Origin: Victivallis lenta
Lineage (GTDB): Bacteria; Verrucomicrobiota; Lentisphaeria; Victivallales; Victivallaceae
Assembly: GCF_009695545.1 (NCBI RefSeq)
Contig: NZ_VUNS01000026.1
Span: forward strand, 1-64,000
Length of the DNA stretch: 64,000 nt
Direction: 5' to 3'
A program made the position numbers and the translations under genes. Shown here piece after piece: positions 1-6,518 of this stretch (position 1 is the first letter of the stretch; every line of letters starts with the position of its first letter). A model generated the notes under the pieces. That model ran no database searches. It was not told the DNA's origin and saw only the letters and a program-made list of their open reading frames with translations.

Positions 1-495
1 CGAAGCACGAACTTCATCATCATTGAGTTCATCGATCTTCAACTCCTCTGCTACATTTTCCAATGTCAGAAACTCCAGTTCCAGAGCGTTCACGGCTTCC
101 AGAACCAGACCGTTCAGTTCGATCCGGGAGGTATGCCGCCGCTTCAGAACCATACTACCGCCGAACATGAGGTTCGCGCAGACTCGAACATTAAGCCCAG
201 CAGCCAGGCCGACGGCAATCGTCCGGTCGTGGCTGTTGCGGATTCCGATGCAACGACTCCATTCTGTGCTTGAACTCCGGTTGATTCGGATCACCCCGAA
301 CATCCGCTGGCCGTCGCGGGCCAGACCGTATTGTTCGTCGAGAATCTGCCAGTCGTGCGCCTTGACCACGTCGGTTACTGCGTCGATCACCTCACTGTGC
401 GGCACCGGCTTCCAGCTCGCGGTAGCGGTCGGCGTCGGAACCATTGCGATTTCATCGCGCCCGACGAACTTCCCTTCACTCATCATCAGTCCCAT
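1..495 (-). CDS. DUF932 family protein, C-terminus cut by window edge
   Basis: The minus-strand frame is open from an ATG at 495 to base 1, so only the first 165 residues are visible. They include RNSHDRTIAVGLAAGLNVRV followed by CANLMFGG, which resembles the core of DUF932 (phage/plasmid-related) proteins. Their function is unknown, but they are common on plasmids, prophages and integrative elements. The start is set by GGAGGTG about 8 nt upstream. That ribosome site overlaps the TGA of the preceding nuclease gene, leaving a 4-nt gap and implying coupled translation. It is the last visible gene of the operon that starts at the clamp-like gene. The family call rests on motif resemblance only. 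Confidence 0.7.
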   Translation of the reverse strand, partial: MGLMMSEGKFVGRDEIAMVPTPTATASWKPVPHSEVIDAVTDVVKAHDWQILDEQYGLARDGQRMFGVIRINRSSSTEWSRCIGIRNSHDRTIAVGLAAGLNVRVCANLMFGGSMVLKRRHTSRIELNGLVLEAVNALELEFLTLENVAEELKIDELNDDEVRAS

Positions 496-499
496 GATT

Positions 500-1303
500 T
501 CACCTCCATTTCTTTAAATGCCACTGTCTGCAACGGTCCCGATACGGACACTCGTTACAGGCGAATGATGTTTCATTGGGCAGGAACACGCCTTTGTTGA
601 TCGCATACTGCGCTCGGTTCGCCAGCACCTCGAAGCGCCGGAAATCGTGAAATCCGCGACTGGTATAGTGCGATTCACAACCCGGATTCTTCGTCTTGGT
701 GATGACATCGAACCGAAAGAGCGGAACCGTACCGTTCTGTTTTTCGTAGGCGTAGCTGAACAAGGTCGCCTGAAGATCGCGGTCGGCTTTCCCGGCAGGC
801 CAGCGGCTCATCGAGGTTTTCCAATCTACGATACAGGCGTCCCGTCCGTCCTGAACAATGAGGTCAAACTCACCGATCAGGGGCTTGTCCAAACCGGGAA
901 CGTCAATCCTGAACGCCTGCGCAACGCCCTTGACAGTGTAGTAATCCGACCAATTCGCCAGCGCCGCATCCAGCATTTTCGTTGCAAGATCGATCACCGT
1001 GTCGAAGTTCTCGCCCTCCTTGTAGATCAGGTTCGGCGTCGCTTCGGCTTCGATTTTGAACGCCTCTTCAAACCGGTCAACGATTTCATCGCGGGTCAGC
1101 GAGCCGCCCATCATGCACTCCCACGCCTGAGCGGTCAACGCCGAATGAAACGCCTTGCCGAACGGGAAGCAGACCGAAGTCCGTTCGACTTCGGCCTGAT
1201 CCACGTAGCGGTACATGAATTGCGCCTGACAGATGTTGAGGTACGTATTCAGCGCCGAATACGACCAGTGCGGTTCCTGCCGCAGTTCGCCGATGGTCGC
1301 CAT
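500..1303 (-). CDS. PD-(D/E)XK nuclease, Cas4/AddB-like with probable Fe-S cluster
   Basis: This 267-aa protein carries the RecB-family nuclease motifs in order: His53 (GKAFHSAL), Asp147 (GEFDLIV), Asp160 and Lys162 (IVDWKTS), and Gln178 with a tyrosine a few residues later (DLQATLFSYAY). One early cysteine (Cys25) and three late ones (Cys249, Cys252, Cys258 in CNECPYRDRC) give the four-cysteine pattern that holds a 4Fe-4S cluster in AddB and Cas4. It is probably a DNA exonuclease or end-processing enzyme. The ATG at 1303 is preferred over one 36 nt upstream because GGAGGG lies just before it and it overlaps the upstream stop as TAATG. No Cas genes or repeats are nearby, so a role with the clamp-like and DUF932 neighbours is more likely than CRISPR adaptation. 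Confidence 0.85.
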   Translation of the reverse strand: MATIGELRQEPHWSYSALNTYLNICQAQFMYRYVDQAEVERTSVCFPFGKAFHSALTAQAWECMMGGSLTRDEIVDRFEEAFKIEAEATPNLIYKEGENFDTVIDLATKMLDAALANWSDYYTVKGVAQAFRIDVPGLDKPLIGEFDLIVQDGRDACIVDWKTSMSRWPAGKADRDLQATLFSYAYEKQNGTVPLFRFDVITKTKNPGCESHYTSRGFHDFRRFEVLANRAQYAINKGVFLPNETSFACNECPYRDRCRQWHLKKWR

Positions 1304-1734
1304 TACGCCGCCCTCCATTCGTCGATCTGATCCGAACACTGCTGCCGGGTCAGATGCTGGATGTCCGGCACCTGAAACCGGGCCGCGATCTGCTGCGGAG
1401 TGATGCCGCGCTGCCGGGCGAGGTCAAGCAGATATGAGAGCTGTTTCGGACTCGCCGGAGCGTCATTCTGACGGCCCCCTGACCGGTTACCTTGAGGCCC
1501 GTTTTTACTGGGCTTTTCCGACCATTTTCTCCCGTAATTCGCGGGACTTTTTCCGTGTAATTCGGCTTCGACGGAATTCCGTACCAGATCGAACGTTTCG
1601 TGAATCCGGGCCTGAAGAGCCTCGCCGGACAACCCGTCCGGCAGTTCCACTTCGACTGACGCATGATAGCTCTGGCTGGAATATTCCTCTCCGGCCGGAA
1701 CCTTCTTTGAATATGACGCATTGAGTTTCAACAT
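1303..1734 (-). CDS. Hypothetical protein of the clamp/nuclease operon
   Basis: About 143 residues. The N-terminal half (MLKLNASYSKKVP then SYHASVEVELPDGL) looks like a small beta-rich domain. A polar linker (NGPQGNRSGGRQNDAPASP) follows. The C-terminal part (PKQLSYLLDLARQRGI then LTRQQCSDQIDEW) is helical and resembles short SAP- or HeH-like DNA-associated segments seen at the ends of phage proteins. No family is assigned with confidence. The second of two in-frame ATGs is chosen because GGAGGA sits about 7 nt before it, while the ATG at 1740 directly abuts the ribosome site. The stop overlaps the nuclease start as TAATG. A single-strand DNA-binding or accessory role is possible but is inference. 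Confidence 0.75.
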   Translation of the reverse strand: MLKLNASYSKKVPAGEEYSSQSYHASVEVELPDGLSGEALQARIHETFDLVRNSVEAELHGKSPANYGRKWSEKPSKNGPQGNRSGGRQNDAPASPKQLSYLLDLARQRGITPQQIAARFQVPDIQHLTRQQCSDQIDEWRAA

Positions 1735-1752
1735 AATCATTCCTCCATAAAA

Positions 1753-1792
1753 GACGGATAGCCGGGAGCCTCGCAGCTCCCGGCTATCCGTC
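1753..1792 (-). terminator. 17-bp stem-loop, terminator or attenuator
   Basis: A perfect 17-bp inverted repeat with a 6-nt loop separates the clamp-like gene from the next gene. On the transcribed strand it is followed by TTTTA and then immediately by the GGAGGA ribosome site of the downstream gene. Partial termination or mRNA processing between the two genes is the simplest reading. Confidence 0.6.
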
Positions 1793-1817
1793 CGTTTGTA
1801 TTTGTGTTTTTATTTGG

Positions 1818-3101
1818 CTAAATCGCCATCCTGATCCGCTCGATGGCGCGTTTCGCCTGAATGAAATCCCGCTCTTTCTGCTTTTGCGCAAGCTGAACTT
1901 CCTTGACTTTGCGCACCAGCAGGGTTGATTCATCCAGAGCAAGTTTGAGTTTATTCCGGAACGTATCGATGGTATTGCAGAGTTCATCCAGCGGATTGGT
2001 TTCGGGTTCATGGTTCGGGGCGACCGTCTGCACCGGGGCAGACACCACTTTGTTTTCGACGTTTTCCATTTTCGTTTCCTCCTTTTCGGGTTGATGTTTG
2101 GGTAATATGTGAATCGGCATCGCGAGATACCGGCCGCTGCCGCCCTCGGCAATGACCGGTATCCTGCCGTCCGAATGTGCCCGGAGCTTCGTGTAGCCCT
2201 GCTGAAGCATCCGCAGCAGGATATACTTGTTGAGCGCCAGCACAGCACGGGGCTGGGCGCCGATCACCGTAGCCTCCAACCGCAGTTCTATATCCGGGAA
2301 GTTGTTCGGAATCACAGTGACGCCACCCGAAAACACGTTCAGCTCGATCGCGTGAAACGGCGGGCAGTCGGGAACTGTTTTCAAAAACGTGATGAGCCGC
2401 TCCGGTTCATGAATCTCGATCTGATAATCCAACGTCTTGTCGGCTGGAATCACCTGCTTCCAATCGGGGAAGTTGTCCGGCAACGCGTTGCCCTGCCACT
2501 GGAAACCGCCGATTACGATGCGGAACAGCCGCTCGTTCCGGCAGCGCCAGATGTGCAGCGTTCCTGCTCCCTCCGGTCGAGCGGTCAGCAATGCCAGCGG
2601 AAACGGCAACGTCATATCTTCCGGGATTTTCAACGGACACGGCAGGTTGAGCAGTTCTTTACCGTTCGTTGCGGTCACACCGTCACGGGAAAGGTTGATC
2701 CCCCGCAACGCAAGCCGCGCTTCACGCAGATCCACCACCGGGGCCGCCAATGCCAGCAGTTTGCCGAAATCCGGTGGCAACTCGACCGTCACTGCGTCAT
2801 CCGGAACGACCTCCATTTCCGGCCATTCAAGCTGCTTGCCAGTCACTTCGACCTCGCCACCGCGCGTGGAACGGATCAGCTCACGCAACGCCTTATACTC
2901 GACCGTGAACTCCTCCATCTCCCCGGCATCGCTAGCCACTTCGACCGTGACGGATTCCACGCCGTCAGTTGCAGTCAGCCAGACCTGTTCCCCGACACCG
3001 AGGAACCGCACCGACCGCTGTACCTCCACCGGCGAAGTCTGCGACACCACCTTGCCGAGCACCTTCAATACATCCAGTAACACACTCTTTCTGATCTTCA
3101 T
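1818..3101 (-). CDS. DNA polymerase III beta-clamp-like protein with coiled-coil tail
   Basis: About 427 residues. The first 330 resemble a DnaN sliding clamp: an opening helix with a short hydrophobic repeat (LLDVLKVLGKVVSQTSPVE), then VWLTATDGVESVTVEV, and later GINLSRDGVTATNGKELLNL, which matches the clamp pattern 'G-hydrophobic, ATDG, L'. The last ~85 residues are charged and predicted coiled coil (VRKVKEVQLAQKQKERDFIQ), which cellular DnaN lacks. It is therefore more likely an element-encoded clamp paralogue than the housekeeping clamp. The second ATG is chosen because GGAGGT is 6-7 nt before it, while the ATG at 3107 touches the ribosome site. It heads the operon with the small unknown protein, the nuclease and the DUF932 protein. 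The clamp assignment is by motif and needs a profile search. Confidence 0.65.
   Translation of the reverse strand: MKIRKSVLLDVLKVLGKVVSQTSPVEVQRSVRFLGVGEQVWLTATDGVESVTVEVASDAGEMEEFTVEYKALRELIRSTRGGEVEVTGKQLEWPEMEVVPDDAVTVELPPDFGKLLALAAPVVDLREARLALRGINLSRDGVTATNGKELLNLPCPLKIPEDMTLPFPLALLTARPEGAGTLHIWRCRNERLFRIVIGGFQWQGNALPDNFPDWKQVIPADKTLDYQIEIHEPERLITFLKTVPDCPPFHAIELNVFSGGVTVIPNNFPDIELRLEATVIGAQPRAVLALNKYILLRMLQQGYTKLRAHSDGRIPVIAEGGSGRYLAMPIHILPKHQPEKEETKMENVENKVVSAPVQTVAPNHEPETNPLDELCNTIDTFRNKLKLALDESTLLVRKVKEVQLAQKQKERDFIQAKRAIERIRMAI
2067..2082 (-). promoter_or_regulatory. Internal ribosome site and in-frame ATG inside the clamp-like gene
   Basis: Within the clamp-like gene the sequence AAGGAGG occurs 8 nt before an in-frame ATG at 2069. 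Initiation here would give a separate protein of about 83 residues consisting of just the coiled-coil tail (starting MENVENKVVSAP). The Shine-Dalgarno match is better than that of most genes nearby. Confidence 0.5.
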
Positions 3102-3458
3102 TTTCATACCTCCATGATGTTAAAACACAACCGGCCCCGGCAGTTTCACGACCGCCGGAGCCAGTAACGAACAGGATTGTCCTGATTGCACGAAGGTAAT
3201 ATATAAGTGAAAATCCGTTGAAATACATGAAACTGAAGCTGTTCATTCCCGTATATGTGCTATGTTGAAGGAGAATATTGACTGCGTAGTTTGGGTGAAA
3301 ATGGGGGTTTAGCAAAGATTGCCGACAGGCGATTGAGCACCCGATGGCATTTCCCAGTTTCAGAATAATAAGCAGGAACTCATTGACTACTTTTGTTTTT
3401 CTTTTTGGATTAGTGATCAATTTCACGGATTTAGGAGAATAGTTATAGACTTGGAGCC
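3102..3458. other. AT-rich intergenic region between the AraC gene and the clamp operon
   Basis: About 360 bases without a credible gene. Both flanking genes are on the minus strand, so this is the leader of the clamp operon and the tail of the AraC gene. Apart from the leader stem-loop I see no convincing sigma-70 promoter, although the TATATTACC stretch on the minus strand near 3195-3205 is a possible -10 region. The composition changes here from GC-rich to AT-rich, which may mark an element boundary. Confidence 0.5.
3133..3162 (-). terminator. Leader stem-loop upstream of the clamp-like gene
   Basis: A 9-bp GC-rich stem (GGCTCCGGC with GCCGGGGCC on the minus strand) with a 12-nt loop lies 31 nt upstream of the clamp-like start and is followed by GTTTTAAC. 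It could be an attenuator in the mRNA leader, or the terminator of something further upstream. Confidence 0.35.
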
Positions 3459-4274
3459 TCAGCAGCTATAATCGCTTTTGAACGACATATGTGATTTGCG
3501 GAAGCGACTTGGTGAGTTGTGCTGAAGTTTGGCGAATGTCTTGGAAAAACAGTACTGATCGGCAAAACCGAGCTCCTTCGCAATCTCCTTGATGGAAAGA
3601 TTGCTGAAATGCAGAAGATAACAGGCACATTCGATTTTCCGGCGACGAACGAATGCCTGCGGACTCTCTTCCATCGTCGTGGAAAAGAGCCGGACAAACG
3701 CATTGCGCGCCAGGCCGCAATGATTCGCCAGCATATTGTTGTCCAGCTTTTCATTCAAATGCTCTGAAATGTATTTCAACGCGGCATGAATCCGGCGGTT
3801 GATGGGCAGTTCCTTGATCTCCATCTCCTCCGGGCAGCGCAACAGTACATGCCCCAACACCGTATGCGCAATCATTTCGCAGCGGATTCGCTTTTCATGC
3901 TGTTCATACAGCTGAATAAACTCCTTGATATGCTCCACCATGATCGAATCTTCGGCGATCTCGTAAATCTGCGTACCGGTGACTTTCGCAGAATCAATGA
4001 AGTTGAAATGAATGAAAAACTGTTTGAACGGTTTTTCCGCATGCGTTGAAAACTCATAATAAGCCGGAATCAGGTAAAAGCGTTTTTTCTGCATCCGCAA
4101 ACAGCCGTCTGCGCTTTCGATAATTCCCCCTTCCTCCATATTATAGAAAAGGCGCCAGAAGGGAGTATGCAGCTTAAATTGCATCCAAGGATAAATGTTG
4201 GTCATCCAGCCGCAAAACTGAATTTCAAACGGACAAGTTAATGTCCTGATGTCATCTGGCGCTAACAAACTCAT
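3459..4274 (-). CDS. AraC family transcriptional regulator
   Basis: A 271-aa regulator. Residues 1-160 form a sensing domain of cupin type without a sharp signature. Residues ~165-265 hold the paired helix-turn-helix of AraC proteins: NNMLANHCGLARNAFVRLF as the first HTH and SIKEIAKELGFADQYCFSKT as the second, followed by the usual P-x-x-[FY]-R end (SPSRFRKSH). It is divergently transcribed from the hydrolase gene at 4564, which together with the enzymes behind it is the likely target. The sugar sensed cannot be told from sequence. The gene is AT-rich compared with the housekeeping part of the window. Confidence 0.9.
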   Translation of the reverse strand: MSLLAPDDIRTLTCPFEIQFCGWMTNIYPWMQFKLHTPFWRLFYNMEEGGIIESADGCLRMQKKRFYLIPAYYEFSTHAEKPFKQFFIHFNFIDSAKVTGTQIYEIAEDSIMVEHIKEFIQLYEQHEKRIRCEMIAHTVLGHVLLRCPEEMEIKELPINRRIHAALKYISEHLNEKLDNNMLANHCGLARNAFVRLFSTTMEESPQAFVRRRKIECACYLLHFSNLSIKEIAKELGFADQYCFSKTFAKLQHNSPSRFRKSHMSFKSDYSC

Positions 4275-4413
4275 CTCATGTCTACCAATTTATTTTAGTT
4301 TTGTTATAAGAATATAATGTACTGGTAGAATTTTTCAAGACTTCCATAATACCAAAATCTTCATATTGCGAAATGTTATGTTACAATTAGACATCTTTTT
4401 TATCATCAAGCCA

Positions 4414-4442
4414 TTGGAGGAGCTTTTATAATTGTGTATAAT
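4414..4442 (+). promoter_or_regulatory. Putative sigma-70 promoter of the hydrolase locus
   Basis: TTGGAG and TATAAT are separated by 17 nt, about 120 nt upstream of the hydrolase start at 4564. The -35 box is weak, which fits activation by the divergent AraC protein. A 10-bp bulged hairpin (CCTCCCGCAA with TTGCGGTGAGG) near 4488-4509 lies in the resulting leader. Confidence 0.5.
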
Positions 4443-4563
4443 ATAAACAGTGAAGAATATAAATTTATTCTATTGAGAGTGTAATCCTCCCGCAACTTGC
4501 GGTGAGGTAACTTGCCCAGAGTTAAAGTTTAGTTCAACTAGCGTTTGTAAAGGTAATAAAATA

Positions 4564-6510
4564 ATGTCTTTTTTGATTCTACGTCACATGCCGTCGCTGA
4601 ATCATTCGTTAGAGCTTGCACGCAAACTGTTTGAATTTCATGATCGTTATCCCAACTCAATTGACGAAATTTGGTTTGGTTGTGGCGCATTTGACGGCGT
4701 AGAGGAAATTCGCCGTCAGTGCGATGAACTTCTGCCGCTTCGGGAAGAATGTCGCCGCCGAGGAATTGCTTTTTCGCTTCAGCAGGGCGTAACGATCGGT
4801 CACGGTGTTGCCGGACCGATAGCCATCAGAAAAGGAATTTTCATCGATAACGACACACTGGTCGATCAAGAAGGAACATTTCTTTATGGTATGCTCTGCC
4901 CGACTTCGCCAAAAGTCTTCGACTACCTTACAGAACAAACCGCGATTTACCTTACTGAACTTCAACCGGAGTCCTACTGGCCGGATGATGATCTGCGCGT
5001 AGGAACTTTCAAGCCGGTCGGCTGTTTCTGCAACCGCTGTATAGCACTTTTCAATAAAGAGATTTCAGGCTCGTTTACTCGTGAAACGCTCGCGATACGG
5101 CTTTTTAGCGACAAGCCGGAACTCAAACTGCGCCGTACATGGCAACAATTCAATGCTCGAAACATTGCCCATCTTGCGACAGCATTCCGCAAAGGGTGCG
5201 ACAAAACCATGCCGGAGTGTCATCTTGGAATTCAGTCGACCTTTTCAAGTCGTCTTTATGATATGGAAACGCCATATCAGCTGCTTTATGCGCTCTCCGA
5301 CAACGGGCGCGCGAAAGTAGGGATCCGTCCCGGCGCCCTCTTTTACAGCGAAAGTAATCCGCGTGAACTACTCTCCAAAATGCAGGAGACCGCGCGTGAA
5401 GCGGCGCGTTGCCGCAAATACGGTTTCGTTTCGCAAATCTGTTACGAGCTGGAGAATTATCCGCATATTGCGATGCTCAAAACGCCCGAAGCGATGATGA
5501 CCGAGGCGGCGATGGCACTCTTTGCCGGAGCGGATTCGCTTGCACTCTACTATCATGACGTGAACAACCGCGAAACCGATGAAAACTACCGTTACTATTT
5601 CGAAACGGTCGCAAAATACCGCCCGTTTCTCGAAAAGATCCGCGATATCGGCAACCGGAGCGATCTTGCGGGCGGCGCGTTTTACCGCGGCAAAGATGCG
5701 GTTGGTCAGCCGGAGTGGCACAGTTGCTCGTGGACTCCGCCTGAGGAGCGCGATGAACTTCATTTGATGGAAAATGCCGTGCCAATCACCCAGTCTGAAG
5801 CTGTTCCGGAATTCTATATTTTGAACGAACACTGCGTCCGCACGCTTGCTGCGGACGAACTTGGAAAGCTCTTCGCCTCTACGATTCTGATGGATATTAC
5901 GGCATTCAGCCGTTTATGTGAATGTTTCCCTGAATTGCAGGCGACAAAGAAAGTTCGGTTGCATCCCGATGTTCCCGCCGCAGTCGGTGTATCGTGTGAA
6001 TTCTATGAAAAAAATTCCGCAATGGGTATGACTACCCCGATCGAGATTCTGAGCAATGATGTCAGACCGTTCAGTACAGTTTCGATGATGATGGAGGCTG
6101 CTGGAAGCGTCATCATTCCGACGGAGTTCGGCGGCAACATTGTCCTCATCCAGCAGTTTGAAAACTGGACAGGGTTTCGCCGCATGGCGATCCTTGATGT
6201 ACTCGACACGCTCATTCCGGGTAAAATGAGTGTGCGGCTCGATGCGCCGGGATATGCAGTCAACGTCCAGAGTCGGGTTGATTGCGAAAAACGATGCATT
6301 GCGGCAATGTTGCTCAATTTGAGCATTGGCGCAATCCCCCCCGCGGAACTGCGGTTGCGTCGTCCGGCGGCGAAAGAATACGAATTGGTCACAGCGGCAG
6401 GAAGTTCCAGCGCTCCGGTCGTCCGGCAGAGTGCCGACGAGATCGTCATTGCAGTTCCGGCGCTCGCGCCGTGGCAGATTTTATTGATTCAGCAAAAAGC
6501 AACCAACTAG
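4564..6510 (+). CDS. Putative TIM-barrel glycoside hydrolase, family unassigned
   Basis: A 648-aa cytoplasmic protein without signal peptide. The first ~400 residues read as a (beta/alpha)8-barrel, with strand ends such as IDEIWFGCGAFDG, SYWPDDDLRVGTF, VSQICYELENYPH and ADSLALYYHDVN. The remainder resembles the Rossmann-like and small beta domains that follow the barrel in GH42-type enzymes. A C-x2-C pair (CFCNRCIALFNKE) occurs near residue 160. I cannot name a CAZy family. It heads a plus-strand locus with a GH71-like enzyme 8 nt downstream and a GH127 enzyme further on, opposite an AraC regulator. The ribosome site is modest (AAAGG about 10 nt upstream). A role in processing oligosaccharides inside the cell is inferred. 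Confidence 0.6.
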   Translation: MSFLILRHMPSLNHSLELARKLFEFHDRYPNSIDEIWFGCGAFDGVEEIRRQCDELLPLREECRRRGIAFSLQQGVTIGHGVAGPIAIRKGIFIDNDTLVDQEGTFLYGMLCPTSPKVFDYLTEQTAIYLTELQPESYWPDDDLRVGTFKPVGCFCNRCIALFNKEISGSFTRETLAIRLFSDKPELKLRRTWQQFNARNIAHLATAFRKGCDKTMPECHLGIQSTFSSRLYDMETPYQLLYALSDNGRAKVGIRPGALFYSESNPRELLSKMQETAREAARCRKYGFVSQICYELENYPHIAMLKTPEAMMTEAAMALFAGADSLALYYHDVNNRETDENYRYYFETVAKYRPFLEKIRDIGNRSDLAGGAFYRGKDAVGQPEWHSCSWTPPEERDELHLMENAVPITQSEAVPEFYILNEHCVRTLAADELGKLFASTILMDITAFSRLCECFPELQATKKVRLHPDVPAAVGVSCEFYEKNSAMGMTTPIEILSNDVRPFSTVSMMMEAAGSVIIPTEFGGNIVLIQQFENWTGFRRMAILDVLDTLIPGKMSVRLDAPGYAVNVQSRVDCEKRCIAAMLLNLSIGAIPPAELRLRRPAAKEYELVTAAGSSSAPVVRQSADEIVIAVPALAPWQILLIQQKATN

Positions 6511-6518
6511 GAGGGTAT

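Noticed and set aside
500-1303. CRISPR Cas4 and a CRISPR locus
   Set aside because: The nuclease has Cas4-like cysteines, but there are no repeats and no cas1, cas2 or effector genes in reach. The neighbours are clamp-like and DUF932 proteins.
2965-3426. 153-aa minus-strand frame upstream of the clamp-like gene
   Set aside because: It overlaps the start of the clamp-like gene in another frame, has no ribosome site and reads as translated intergenic DNA.
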